Shown here in pieces: positions 15,320-24,668 of a DNA stretch of 35,409 nt. The DNA lies in NCBI GenBank assembly GCA_903885595.1, contig CAISJJ010000146.1, positions 1 to 35,409 of the forward strand. Direction: 5' to 3'. A program made the translations under genes and the position numbers. This DNA is from an uncultured Bacteroidales bacterium (GTDB lineage: Bacteria > Bacteroidota > Bacteroidia > Bacteroidales > FEN-979). Below the pieces are notes generated by a model. It saw only the letters and a program-made list of their open reading frames with translations. It was not told where the DNA came from and did no database searches. Positions within the stretch are counted from its first letter, which is position 1. Each line of letters opens with the position of its first letter.

Positions 15320-17132
15320 TAGCTTTTACAATTGCCGGATCATAAATTTTCCCGACCGGATAGATCCCTTTCCGGTTATCGGCATAGGGCGATTGGTTGT
15401 AAAACCAATTGAGTATTTGTTGGGGGTTTTTGGCAAATGTAGTATCGGCAAGCTTTTTCTTTTCAAATTCATGTTTTAATTCCGGATTGGATGCCATCAT
15501 CTCACGTGCCATTTTTTCAATAACGTATGATTCTCCATACTCTTTCTGTTCAAAAGTGGCATCAAAAAAGCCCCAGTAAACATACGATCCGTTCCCTTTT
15601 GGTTCAAGGATATGCGGGATGATGCGCCCCGCAGGCTGCATCACTTCCACAACCGCCGAACCTGCCATGAATAATCGCGTTTCTGCAAATTCATCATATT
15701 CAATGTTGATCAGGGGGTGACGTCCTTCATACGAATTTTGTTGCCATTTCGGATTTTTAAAACGGCATGTGGTAATCCTGAGCATGGTGTCTCTCGATAA
15801 TTCCACAACCCTGATGCCATGCAACTTCAACCGTTCAATTACTGCCTTCCATTCTGCAGGAATAATATATGCATAGGGCAACATTACCGTTGCATCAGGT
15901 TTGGCTGTGGAAAAATAGGGAATGCTGAAGGTGGCGGGTCTGTCGCTGTATTTAAACCAGTCGCCGCCACTCAGGTCACTTTTAACAATATCGTACTCCA
16001 TCCCCAGGAAATCAACCATGGTACTGTCGGTCATTGTGGTTTCAAAAACCAGAGGGAAAGATCTGTCCACGAAGGCTTGACTGCTGACAAATTGATCGGC
16101 GGCATTGATCAGGTTGCGAAGATTTTTCGACTCTTTATTCAGAATTTCGAGGATTGCCAGAATGCATTGGTAGGTGCTTTCTACACGTTGACTGTATGGT
16201 TTGAGCATATGGGTCTCAATAAGCAACCCTGGCCGGTTACGGAGGGCCGTATATCCCTGCGAGAGCATGGGCGGCGCTACTTCGGTGATCAATCCGCTTC
16301 GCGGATCGTGCCAGTTCCTGAAATCAACATAAGGAAAAACAGGGTATCCCAGGCTGTTCATCCGGGTTTTCATCTGTTTGATCAGGATGTTTTTCGACCA
16401 GGTTGTCAACCCCTCATCCATATCCCCATAGATCTCCATGAGATAGGTGATCACATATTGGTAATCGGCTCCGTCGGTTGTGTGACAATCAATAAAGAAA
16501 TCGGGGATCCACCTGTTAAACATGCGAAGCCAGGCTTGCATCTCCGGAGCATCAGCCTTTAAATAGTCACGGTTAAGGTTCAGGTTGTTGGCCGTTGTGC
16601 GCCATCCCGTCTCTCTGGGACCATTCTGGTTGATGCGGTTATAGGGTCCAAACCGTTCATGACCATCAACATTAAAGATAGGGATGAAAATGATGGAAAC
16701 ATTGTCGAGTAAATTCGCTGCGGGATATCTGATGGTTGTTTCCGAATCTCTTTTCACCTCTCCCGGAACTATTTTGGCAAGGTCACGGAAAAACATCAAT
16801 CCCGCATCCTTGCCATCAGATTCACCGGGATGGATGCATGACTGGATGAGGAGTATAATCCTGCCGGCTGCATGGATATCATCCGGATTATCGAGACCGT
16901 CCCGGTCCAGGATCAGCAGCGGAAGATCCCTGCCCTGTGCACTTTGACCAAATGTGGTATAGGAAATCATATTTGATCCTGTGGCGAGCCGCTTGCAATA
17001 ATCAATTGTTACCTGGTACGACGGAGTCTCGAGTTTCCCCGATTGCTCATAAAAGGTCGGCCATTTCATCTCTTGTCCGAAAACTGCCCCGAGAATAACC
17101 AAACCTGACAATAACAGGTTAAATCGTTTCAT
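15309..17132 (-). CDS. exported M14-family zinc carboxypeptidase
   Basis: 607 residues with a signal peptide (MKRFNLLLSGLVILGAVFGQ). M14 enzymes remove C-terminal residues from peptides or cell-wall fragments; the preference here is unknown. The zinc site is visible: His101 and Glu104 in IHPGESDGKD and His217 in FIDCHTTDG. Glu306 in LLIETHML is a candidate catalytic base. NLNRDYLKADAPEMQA is also family-typical. The C-terminal ~250 residues lack a domain I can name; they are beta-rich and end with NPQQILNWFYNQSPY. The 3' end overlaps the convergent selD fusion by 11 bases. A -7 box lies at 17154-17161. Confidence 0.88.
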   Translation of the reverse strand: MKRFNLLLSGLVILGAVFGQEMKWPTFYEQSGKLETPSYQVTIDYCKRLATGSNMISYTTFGQSAQGRDLPLLILDRDGLDNPDDIHAAGRIILLIQSCIHPGESDGKDAGLMFFRDLAKIVPGEVKRDSETTIRYPAANLLDNVSIIFIPIFNVDGHERFGPYNRINQNGPRETGWRTTANNLNLNRDYLKADAPEMQAWLRMFNRWIPDFFIDCHTTDGADYQYVITYLMEIYGDMDEGLTTWSKNILIKQMKTRMNSLGYPVFPYVDFRNWHDPRSGLITEVAPPMLSQGYTALRNRPGLLIETHMLKPYSQRVESTYQCILAILEILNKESKNLRNLINAADQFVSSQAFVDRSFPLVFETTMTDSTMVDFLGMEYDIVKSDLSGGDWFKYSDRPATFSIPYFSTAKPDATVMLPYAYIIPAEWKAVIERLKLHGIRVVELSRDTMLRITTCRFKNPKWQQNSYEGRHPLINIEYDEFAETRLFMAGSAVVEVMQPAGRIIPHILEPKGNGSYVYWGFFDATFEQKEYGESYVIEKMAREMMASNPELKHEFEKKKLADTTFAKNPQQILNWFYNQSPYADNRKGIYPVGKIYDPAIVKAIKH

Positions 17133-17153
17133 GTTGAATTATTTCTGAATGGT

Positions 17154-17161
17154 CAAACATA
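17154..17161 (-). promoter_or_regulatory. -7 box of a putative promoter for the M14 peptidase
   Basis: Minus-strand TATGTTTG matches TAnnTTTG. It is 21 bases before the ATG, giving a very short leader. No TTTG occurs at the usual -33 distance; the region is T-rich instead. Confidence 0.45.
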
Positions 17162-17271
17162 CAAAAAAAATGATAGTTAGAAATGTTCCCGGCTAATTTT
17201 TATATAAATTTGTAAGGCACGAAAACAGAAACTTTTTAACCCTGTTTTGTTTCTGTTCTTCAATATTTTCC

Positions 17272-17279
17272 TACCTTTG
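17272..17279 (+). promoter_or_regulatory. -7 box of a putative promoter for the tetR-tolC operon
   Basis: TACCTTTG followed by TGCCC matches TAnnTTTG. A TTTG lies 22 bases upstream, close to the normal spacing. The start would be near 17285, leaving a leader of about 44 bases to the ATG at 17329. Confidence 0.6.
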
Positions 17280-17328
17280 TGCCCTTTCATTGAACAAAAT
17301 TCTATGTGAACTTCGTTAAACAGTACTA

Positions 17329-17955
17329 ATGGAAAAAGCATCGGTCGATATCCTGGAGAGGGTCAGGGAACTCTTTTACAAATACGGAGTAAGAAGTGTT
17401 TCTGTGGAAGATATTTGCCGTGACCTGGGAATGTCGAAGAAGAAACTATACCAATTTTTTAACAGTAAAACACTGCTGGTTGAAAAACTTCTTGAACTGG
17501 AGCGGCAGAATTTTGAAATCATTTTTGATAAGCATAATTTTGAAGGGGTAAATGCCATTGATATCCTGCTTATTGTCAGCCGTGACCTTGGGGAACGGTT
17601 CCGGGATATAAGTCCTTCCATGACTTTCGATCTGAAGAAATATTATCCGGAAATATATCATAAACACGTTGATGAACGTATAGAATTTATCTATGGTAAG
17701 ATTCAGATCAATCTTCAGAAGGGAATCAGCCAGGGTATCTACAGGGATGATCTCAGTATTGAATTGGTGGCCAGGTTATATATCAGGCGTTTGATCGATC
17801 TGCACAACCCGGAATTTTTCCCTGCTGATAAATTTTCTTTTCAGACTTTGTTCGATGTAATGTTCGACAATTTTATCCGTGGTATTGCTAATCAGAAGGG
17901 AATTGACTATTACGAAAAGCAAAAGCGGAAAGTAAATTTTAAAAAATTCAAATAG
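17329..17955 (+). CDS. TetR/AcrR-family regulator (first of two paralogues flanking the efflux genes)
   Basis: 208 residues. The N-terminal TetR helix-turn-helix is clear (about 21-45: VRSVSVEDICRDLGMSKKKL followed by YQFFNSK). The ligand domain carries FRDISPSM at 91-98 and DLKKYYP at 101-107. The second regulator at 23972 aligns with it without gaps over the first 110 residues, including these positions, so the two are paralogues. The gene precedes a TolC-like protein by 5 bases and probably autoregulates the pair; the ligand is unknown. Confidence 0.9.
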   Translation: MEKASVDILERVRELFYKYGVRSVSVEDICRDLGMSKKKLYQFFNSKTLLVEKLLELERQNFEIIFDKHNFEGVNAIDILLIVSRDLGERFRDISPSMTFDLKKYYPEIYHKHVDERIEFIYGKIQINLQKGISQGIYRDDLSIELVARLYIRRLIDLHNPEFFPADKFSFQTLFDVMFDNFIRGIANQKGIDYYEKQKRKVNFKKFK

Positions 17956-17960
17956 TAACC

Positions 17961-19322
17961 ATGAAATTCAGGCTCTTTTTTCTATTCTTTTTCTGCCTAT
18001 TTCTCAGGCAATTTCCAGTGGCACAAAACCCTGCAATTGTCAAACCCAAAGAGGTATTGAAATTCTCCCTTGAGCAGGCCCAGGCTTTTGCTTTTGAAAA
18101 TAATTACGATCTGAAAAATTCTTCCATTGATGTGGAGATTGCAGGTAAAATGGTCAAACAAAATACTGCCATTGGATTACCACAGATCAACGGGAGCATT
18201 GATTATATGAATAATATCGTAATCCCAACCACCCTGTTGCCAGGAGAAATGGTTGGAAAACCCGGAACATATGTCCCGATACAGTTTGGAACATCATACA
18301 ATGCAACACTAAAGGGAACCCTGACACAGCTCATTTACAGCGGGCAATACCTGGTGGGACTGCAAACCGCCAAAGCGTTTCTGGAAACATCCAAGCAAAA
18401 AAACATCCGGACAATTGTCGACGTTCGCGACCAGGTGGCTGATGATTACATTCGTCTCCTGGTCGTTGATGAAGGCATCAAAATTCTTGATTCCACCTAT
18501 TTGGTTGTCAGCAAGTTGGTAGAAGAGGCTCGAAAGAGTTATCAGGTAGGTTTAATTGAAGATATTGAAGTTGATCAGGCCGATTTGAATAAATCCAACC
18601 TTGAAGCATCGATTACCTATACGAAAAGTTTGCGGAGTATTGGCTATGCTCACCTCAAATTTTTATTGGGGTTGAACGATAACCAGGAATTGATCCAAAC
18701 AGATAATCTTGATTTTTTTCTTGCCCAGGTTAACCGCGATGCATTGGTCAACCAACCTTTCGATTACAATACGAACATTGATTATGTTCTTTTGAAAAAG
18801 TCAGATTACCTTACCCTGATGCAGTACAAACTTTCAAAAACTGCTTATCAGCCAAGTTTGTCAGCGTTTTTAACCGGTTCAACCAATGCGCAGCGGAATA
18901 CGTGGGATTTTTTTAAAACCAGCGAAGTTTGGTACCCAAACGTGATCGTTGGCGCTTCATTGCAAATACCGATATGGAGTAGCGGCAGCCGTAAATTTTC
19001 AGTTGATCAGGCCCGGCTAAAAGTTGAGCAGAGTAAAGTTACTGACGAGAAAATGAGGGTGGGGCTTGAGCTGCAGGTAGAAACTGCAAAGACCGATTTC
19101 AGCAATGCTTATGCAATTTACCTGAATAAGGTAAAAGGGTTTCAGACTGCTCTTAAAATCTACGAAAAAACCATGGAAAAATACAAGCAGGGTATGGTAG
19201 GTAGTACCGATCTCAATCAGAGATACCAGCAATTTCTAACCTCCAACAACGACTATATGCAGTCTATTTATACTGTTCTAAGTCAAAAGATCAAGTTAAA
19301 CAAACTACTCGAAAAATTCTGA
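17961..19322 (+). CDS. TolC-family outer-membrane efflux protein
   Basis: 453 residues with an N-terminal signal sequence (MKFRLFFLFFFCLFLRQFPV, cleavage near AQN) and no lipobox. The opening LKFSLEQAQAFAFENNYDLK and the repeat of this helical pattern in the second half (VDQARLKVEQSKV, LELQVETAKTDFSNAY) are typical of TolC/OEP proteins, which form the trimeric outer-membrane channel of tripartite pumps. It is the exit duct expected for the RND pump encoded convergently downstream. Only 6 bases separate the two stop codons and there is no terminator between them. Confidence 0.92.
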   Translation: MKFRLFFLFFFCLFLRQFPVAQNPAIVKPKEVLKFSLEQAQAFAFENNYDLKNSSIDVEIAGKMVKQNTAIGLPQINGSIDYMNNIVIPTTLLPGEMVGKPGTYVPIQFGTSYNATLKGTLTQLIYSGQYLVGLQTAKAFLETSKQKNIRTIVDVRDQVADDYIRLLVVDEGIKILDSTYLVVSKLVEEARKSYQVGLIEDIEVDQADLNKSNLEASITYTKSLRSIGYAHLKFLLGLNDNQELIQTDNLDFFLAQVNRDALVNQPFDYNTNIDYVLLKKSDYLTLMQYKLSKTAYQPSLSAFLTGSTNAQRNTWDFFKTSEVWYPNVIVGASLQIPIWSSGSRKFSVDQARLKVEQSKVTDEKMRVGLELQVETAKTDFSNAYAIYLNKVKGFQTALKIYEKTMEKYKQGMVGSTDLNQRYQQFLTSNNDYMQSIYTVLSQKIKLNKLLEKF

Positions 19323-19328
19323 GAAAGT

Positions 19329-22300
19329 TTATTTCCTTTTTGCTAAACGGTTTGACCTTCTTCGTTTCCATCTTGTTTTCATCTGAACATCAATCAGCAA
19401 CATGGCTGGAACAAATACCAGGGTGAGAAAGGTGGCAAAACTCAATCCGAAAATGATTGTCCAGGAAAGAGGACTCCAGAAAGCAGCGCTGTCACCACCG
19501 AAATAAAGGTGGGGATTCAGTTCAGTAAAGAGGGTGATAAAGTTAATGTTCATGCCAACCGCAAGGGGAACGAGACCCAGCATCGTTGCTGAAGCGGTCA
19601 GTGCAACCGGGGTAATCCTTGTTTTTCCGGCCTCAATGATCGCCTGGGTTGATTTCATTCCCCGCGATTTCAATTCATCAGCAAATTCAACGATCAATAT
19701 TCCATTGCGCACCACAATTCCACCCAGGGCGACAATGCCCAATCCGGTCATGATGATACTGATTGACATGCCGAATATTGAAATTCCAAACAGAACACCA
19801 ATAATACTGAAAATTACTTCACTGAGAATGATCAGTGATTTACTCAGAGAACCAAATTGTGTGATCAGAATAAAAAAGATCAAACCGATCGCAATCATCA
19901 TGGCTTTTAGCAGGAAGGCCATGGTCTCGGCCTGATCATCCTGTTCGCCGGTGAGATTGATATCTATTCCACTGGGGCGGTCGTACGATGGAATAGCCTT
20001 TTTTATGCTGGCTACCACCTCATTGGCAGTATAACCGGATAACACTTCAGATGAGAGCGTTATAACGCGTTTGAGGTTCTTTCTTTTGATGCCTCCATAG
20101 GTGTCCTTGTATTTGATCGTGGCCACTGAAGAAATCGGGATCTGCCTTAATTGTCCCGAATTCATGTCCCGGTACGTAATCTTGGCATTTATAATTTTAT
20201 TAATATTTGTTCGCTCATCTTCGGCGTACCTGAGCTGGATCGGATACTCATCTTCATCTTCCTTGTATTTTGAAATCTCTTTCCCGAAAATGGCTGTCCG
20301 CAGTTCCAGGCCGATCTGGCCAAGTGACAGTCCTTCCCGGTTTGCCCTGACCCGGTCTATGTCAATGATGATTTCAGGTTTGTTGTTTTCGAAATCCGAC
20401 TTCAGTTGCTCGATACCGGGAATACGGTTAGAATCCAGGAATGATTTGAAGGTCATGGAGGCCGTGATCAGTTCTTCGAGATTCTCGCCGGAAATCTCGA
20501 TGTTGATTGGCTTCCCGGTCGGAGGACCCATCTTGTTTTTTTCAACACTGATGGTAACGCCCGCAATGTTCTTCAGGTTGGCCCTGATTTTATCCATGTA
20601 ATCCTGGGTCGAAATACCTCTCCTGAACTTGCTTTCGATAAAGTTTATGGTCACTTTGCCTTTATTGGAAGAGACCGAACGGTCAAACATATTCTCTCCT
20701 GCTCCAAGTCCGACATTGGAAATGATTGATTCAACGATCGGGTTTTTATCTCCAAAAACGGCAACCACTTTATTTTCAACCATAGAAGTTACCGAATCCG
20801 TTACATTCTGGTCGGTTCCTTCGGGTAGTTTGATAAATACGTTGACATAGGTGGGATTGTTATTAGGGAAAAATAAAACCGGAGGTTTGGTAATGCCTGT
20901 AACAATAATACTCAGAAAAAACAATGCGATAACTGTGCCTAGAATGTACCAGGGAGTCCGCCCCCTTAAAGCCATAACGAGTGTTCTTTCGTAAAGATGC
21001 AATGCCCATGGCCAGGTAACTGTCTGGAAACGGACAATAGCCTTTTTGAGTAAAAGCCGGTAAAATCCATTGAGGATGAGAGCGAACATAAAAATGTTGC
21101 CAATTGCAAATCCTCCGGCAATATAGGAGATCGATGCAAGAATAAATAATATGATGCTTGTTATAATTAACCTTCGCCGGGATGATTTGACTTCAGCATG
21201 ATCATATTCGTGTTTCATGAATGTGACAGCAAAAACCGGATTTATTATATATGCCACAAACAGGGATGCAAAGAGTGTTAAAATGAGGGTAACGGGCAGA
21301 TAATGCATGAATTTACCCACGGTACCGGGCCAAAATGCAAGCGGGAAAAAAGGAGCAAGTGTGGTCAGCGTCCCCGATAAAATTGGCAGAAAAACTTCTC
21401 CGGCGGCATTTTTTGCCGCCTTCACAATATCCGGCTGGTCCCGGTGAAGCCGGTGCGTGTTTTCGATAACCACAATGGCATCATCGACAATGATCCCAAG
21501 TGCAAAAATGAAACCGAACATCACGATCATATTCAGCGTGAATCCAAGGCTAGGCATAATAAGATATGCCACAAACATCGAGAGTGGCACCGAAAGCGCG
21601 ACAAAAAAAGCGTTGTTAAATCCCATGAAAAACATCAGAATAACAATCACCATGAGGAATCCGATGATGATGGTATTGTTCAGTTCTTCGAGCGTGCTCT
21701 TGGTGAATCGTGACTGGTCCCCGGTTGTCACAACTGAAAGATCAGGAGGATATGTGGTCTTTTGCAATGTTTCCATGATCAGTTTGATCTCATCGGAAGC
21801 AAGGATCAGATTTTCGCCACTTTTTTTAATTACATTCAGTGTTATAACATTTTTACCATTAAGGCGGGCGAAGCTCTCCTGGTCTTTGAATGAATCCCTT
21901 ACCTCGGCAACATCCTGTATATAGACATTAGCGCCGCTGGCTGATTTCAGCATGATGGTCCTGATCTGTTCAGGCGATTTAAACTGACCTGCCAGGCGGA
22001 TGGTATATTTCGTACCAAAAGATGTAATTGTCCCTGCAGAAATGGTAACATTCTCTGCTGCAATAGCCGATTCAATATCGCGGAAAGAAACACTGGCTGC
22101 CTGCATTTTGTACATGTCCACTTCAATCTGGATCTCGCGTTCAAGCGCCCCGACAATATCCACCCGTGTAATTTCTTTCAGTGTCTCAATTTTATCCTGG
22201 GCCTCCTCAGCATATTTTTTCAGCCGTTGCAGATCATAATCCCCAGCCAGGTTAATATTCATGATCGGAAATTCTGAAAAATCAACCTCTTTGATATCCG

Positions 22301-22709
22301 GATCTTTTGGCAGATTGTTCGGAAGGTTAGCCTTCGCCTTGTCAACAGCATCGCGAACACGTTGCTTCGCTTCTGTATTTTCGATACCGGGATTGAATTC
22401 CACTATAATGCTTGAAAAATCCTGGATGGAGTTACTCGTGATCTTTTTTACGTCGGCTAATGATTTACACTGTTTTTCAATCGGGCGGGTAACCAGGTTC
22501 TCCATGTCTTCGGGTGATGTGCCCGGATATACGGTATTAACAAGGATCGTTGGAATGACTATCTCGGGAAATTGCTCCTTTGGTATGCTGAAGTACGACA
22601 TTATTCCCAGGGACGTAATGATAATAGTCAGGACATAAATACTGGTTTTATTATCAATAGACCAGCTTGTTGCAAAAAACTCTTTGAGTTTGTGTTCCTT
22701 TTTTTTCAT
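19329..22709 (-). CDS. RND-family efflux pump, inner-membrane subunit
   Basis: 1126 residues, a normal RND length. Hydrophobic segments occur in the expected arrangement: one near residue 25, a block from about 345 to 550 and a second block from about 920 to 1100, with two large periplasmic loops. GIIVDDAIVVIEN in TM4 contains the paired Asp residues (about 407-409) that carry protons. LVNTVYPGTSPEDMENLVT and NITGEQDDQ-like loop sequences place it in the multidrug (HAE-1-like) branch; metal export is less likely because the metal-specific motif is not evident, but substrate cannot be read from sequence. It follows the adaptor gene by 12 bases. Confidence 0.94.
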   Translation of the reverse strand: MKKKEHKLKEFFATSWSIDNKTSIYVLTIIITSLGIMSYFSIPKEQFPEIVIPTILVNTVYPGTSPEDMENLVTRPIEKQCKSLADVKKITSNSIQDFSSIIVEFNPGIENTEAKQRVRDAVDKAKANLPNNLPKDPDIKEVDFSEFPIMNINLAGDYDLQRLKKYAEEAQDKIETLKEITRVDIVGALEREIQIEVDMYKMQAASVSFRDIESAIAAENVTISAGTITSFGTKYTIRLAGQFKSPEQIRTIMLKSASGANVYIQDVAEVRDSFKDQESFARLNGKNVITLNVIKKSGENLILASDEIKLIMETLQKTTYPPDLSVVTTGDQSRFTKSTLEELNNTIIIGFLMVIVILMFFMGFNNAFFVALSVPLSMFVAYLIMPSLGFTLNMIVMFGFIFALGIIVDDAIVVIENTHRLHRDQPDIVKAAKNAAGEVFLPILSGTLTTLAPFFPLAFWPGTVGKFMHYLPVTLILTLFASLFVAYIINPVFAVTFMKHEYDHAEVKSSRRRLIITSIILFILASISYIAGGFAIGNIFMFALILNGFYRLLLKKAIVRFQTVTWPWALHLYERTLVMALRGRTPWYILGTVIALFFLSIIVTGITKPPVLFFPNNNPTYVNVFIKLPEGTDQNVTDSVTSMVENKVVAVFGDKNPIVESIISNVGLGAGENMFDRSVSSNKGKVTINFIESKFRRGISTQDYMDKIRANLKNIAGVTISVEKNKMGPPTGKPINIEISGENLEELITASMTFKSFLDSNRIPGIEQLKSDFENNKPEIIIDIDRVRANREGLSLGQIGLELRTAIFGKEISKYKEDEDEYPIQLRYAEDERTNINKIINAKITYRDMNSGQLRQIPISSVATIKYKDTYGGIKRKNLKRVITLSSEVLSGYTANEVVASIKKAIPSYDRPSGIDINLTGEQDDQAETMAFLLKAMMIAIGLIFFILITQFGSLSKSLIILSEVIFSIIGVLFGISIFGMSISIIMTGLGIVALGGIVVRNGILIVEFADELKSRGMKSTQAIIEAGKTRITPVALTASATMLGLVPLAVGMNINFITLFTELNPHLYFGGDSAAFWSPLSWTIIFGLSFATFLTLVFVPAMLLIDVQMKTRWKRRRSNRLAKRK

Positions 22710-22721
22710 AACTGGTCTGAG

Positions 22722-23840
22722 TTAGAAGTCAATAAGCTGACCCTGGTAGAGATCTTTGTAGCCTGCGGTAATGATTTTATCCCCTTCGTTAAGACCTGTG
22801 ACAATTTCGGTAAGGCCATTAAATGATATAAATGGTATCACAGTCCGTTTTTGAGCTATTTTTTTTCCATTCTCTTCAACAGCGATAAATACATAATGAC
22901 CCTCATCGCGGGAGGTTTGAATATAATTCTGAGGGATGGCAATGGCTGCCGGATTGGCATAATCCTTAATCTTGAGGACCGCTATCATATTTGCACGATA
23001 AATAAGATTTGATACAGGTAGCGCCACCTCAACAAGGAAGGTACGGTTTACCGGGTTGATATATTTACTGGCGAATGTGACCCGTTGGTCAACTTCATGG
23101 TTCAGATCAGGCATAAAGATTTTAACCTGATCACCAGTCTTAACTTTTGATGAGTATGCCTCCCCAACATCGGCCAGGGCTTTTGCTTTTGAAAAATTTA
23201 CTATACGAAATGCCGGGATGGGCGAAGCTGATGACGCCATCTGTCCCACCTTGATTGGTATATCCTCAACCGTTCCATCGATTGGACTTGTAATTACCGA
23301 CATTTTAATCTGGTCTTCCAGGGTTGCAATCCCATTTTGGGCTGATTCCATGTCATTTTTAGCTTTCAGGTACTGAACCTCTGATCCGATTTTCTGGTCC
23401 CAGAGTGTTTTTTGACGATTGAAAATATCTGTAGCAAATGCAAGTCTGTTTTTCAAATCTGTCAATTGTTGCTTCAGCACTTCAGCATCGAGCTCTGCAA
23501 GAATTTGTCCTTTTGTCACAGCATCGCCCTCGTGAACAAGAATTCTGGTTACAACGCCTCCCTGGTTCCTCGGACTCACAGCAATATTTTCATTTCCGTC
23601 GATCCGTCCCTGAACTTCAATGTAATGTTCAAAAGGTTTCCTGGTAAGAATCATGGTGTTGACCTTGGTGGCGGCCACTGTACCAGCCGGTGTAAGTTCC
23701 TGTTCGAGCTTGAGGATCTCCTTGGCAATATTATCGTGTTCTTTTTTAAGTTCTGTCAGTCTGGCTTTTTTATCACCTTCGTTGCTACTGCAGGCAACAA
23801 GAAAAACGATGAAACCTGCAAGGAAAAAAAATCTTTTCAT
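22722..23840 (-). CDS. RND periplasmic adaptor (membrane fusion protein), lipoprotein
   Basis: 372 residues. The signal peptide ends in a lipobox FLVAC with Cys17, so the mature adaptor should be lipid-anchored. A coiled coil (KARLTELKKEHDNIAKEILK) follows. ISPRNQGGVVTRILVHEGDAV-type lipoyl half (SPRNQGGVVTRILVHEGDAV), a helical hairpin around 110-160 and TSPIDGTVEDIPIKVGQ form the usual HlyD/AcrA order. It links the RND pump to the TolC-like channel. It is the first gene of the minus-strand operon, with a -7 box at 23893-23900. Confidence 0.93.
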   Translation of the reverse strand: MKRFFFLAGFIVFLVACSSNEGDKKARLTELKKEHDNIAKEILKLEQELTPAGTVAATKVNTMILTRKPFEHYIEVQGRIDGNENIAVSPRNQGGVVTRILVHEGDAVTKGQILAELDAEVLKQQLTDLKNRLAFATDIFNRQKTLWDQKIGSEVQYLKAKNDMESAQNGIATLEDQIKMSVITSPIDGTVEDIPIKVGQMASSASPIPAFRIVNFSKAKALADVGEAYSSKVKTGDQVKIFMPDLNHEVDQRVTFASKYINPVNRTFLVEVALPVSNLIYRANMIAVLKIKDYANPAAIAIPQNYIQTSRDEGHYVFIAVEENGKKIAQKRTVIPFISFNGLTEIVTGLNEGDKIITAGYKDLYQGQLIDF

Positions 23841-23892
23841 AGGGAAATCATATGGTTAATGTACGATAATGATAAATCGGAATTATAAGTCG

Positions 23893-23900
23893 CAAAGATA
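23893..23900 (-). promoter_or_regulatory. -7 box of a putative promoter for the adaptor-pump operon
   Basis: Minus-strand TATCTTTG followed by CGAC matches TAnnTTTG. The leader would be about 45 bases. The -33 region has no TTTG but is T-rich. It is back-to-back with the tetR -7 box 59 bases away, so one operator in between could serve both. Confidence 0.55.
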
Positions 23901-23959
23901 GGAATTTTCCAGTCTTGAAAAACTTTTTGGAGGAAAATCGTTTCCATGACCAATTTCTG

Positions 23960-23967
23960 TATCTTTG
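23960..23967 (+). promoter_or_regulatory. -7 box of a putative promoter for the second tetR gene
   Basis: TATCTTTG followed by CC matches TAnnTTTG. It ends only 4 bases before the ATG at 23972, so the predicted transcript would be leaderless or nearly so. No good -33 TTTG is visible. Confidence 0.5.
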
Positions 23968-23971
23968 CCAA

Positions 23972-24601
23972 ATGAACCTTAAAGCCCTGAACATACTGAA
24001 ACAAGTGCGAAGACTCTATCAGCGTTATGGCATTAAAAGCGTTACAATGGATGATGTTGCGAAACATCTGGGGATTTCCAAAAAAACCCTGTATGAATAT
24101 TTTACCGACAAAGAGGATTTGGTACGGAATGTATTTAAGTTCGAACATGATCACTGGGCTGGTTTTCTGGGTGCCATCGAAGACAAGAAGTTGAATGCCA
24201 TCGAAGAGTTGTTCGAAGTGTATAAAATGATCAATGCCATGTTCCGGGAATTTAACCCGTCAATGGAATATGATTTACGAAAGTATTACCCTGACTTATT
24301 TATCCAGGTGAAGGAGGTCAGGCGTAAAAGAATGTTTGAATTGGTGTTCGACAACCTGAACAAGGGAAAAATGGAGGGGCTATACCGAAAAGAGCTTAAT
24401 GCGAAAATCATTGCTAAACTTCACGTTTTCAGAACGGAAAGCTTTTTTGACAACGATATGTTTACACAAGAGGAGCTCATTTCCTTTAAAATGTTCCATG
24501 AAGTGTTTGTGTACCACCTTCAAGGCATTCTGAACAACGACGGGAGAGCTTTCTTTGAAACCAACTTTGACAAGTTCAAGGCAACCATTTCATTTTCTTG
24601 A
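23972..24601 (+). CDS. TetR/AcrR-family regulator (second paralogue, divergent from the efflux operon)
   Basis: 209 residues. The frame extends upstream to TTG 23915, but the promoter-like box at 23960-23967 and the gap-free alignment with the other TetR (MNLKALNILKQVRRLYQRYG against MEKASVDILERVRELFYKYG) support ATG 23972. The helix-turn-helix spans about 21-45 (IKSVTMDDVAKHLGISKKTL). FREFNPSM and DLRKYYP occupy the same positions as in the paralogue. Divergence from the adaptor-pump operon over a 131-base region is the classic arrangement for a local efflux repressor. Confidence 0.9.
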   Translation: MNLKALNILKQVRRLYQRYGIKSVTMDDVAKHLGISKKTLYEYFTDKEDLVRNVFKFEHDHWAGFLGAIEDKKLNAIEELFEVYKMINAMFREFNPSMEYDLRKYYPDLFIQVKEVRRKRMFELVFDNLNKGKMEGLYRKELNAKIIAKLHVFRTESFFDNDMFTQEELISFKMFHEVFVYHLQGILNNDGRAFFETNFDKFKATISFS

Positions 24602-24668
24602 ATTTCTTTCATTTTTTTTATTAAGGAAATCCATTTACATTTACTTCAGAAAAACCAACACTTCATTC

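Noticed and set aside
15819..16562. 247-codon open frame on the + strand inside the M14 peptidase
   Set aside because: Antisense to conserved peptidase sequence, including the zinc-site region; no independent start signal or family similarity.
20101..20601. 166-codon open frame on the + strand inside the RND gene
   Set aside because: It is complementary to the periplasmic loops of the pump and has no domain of its own.
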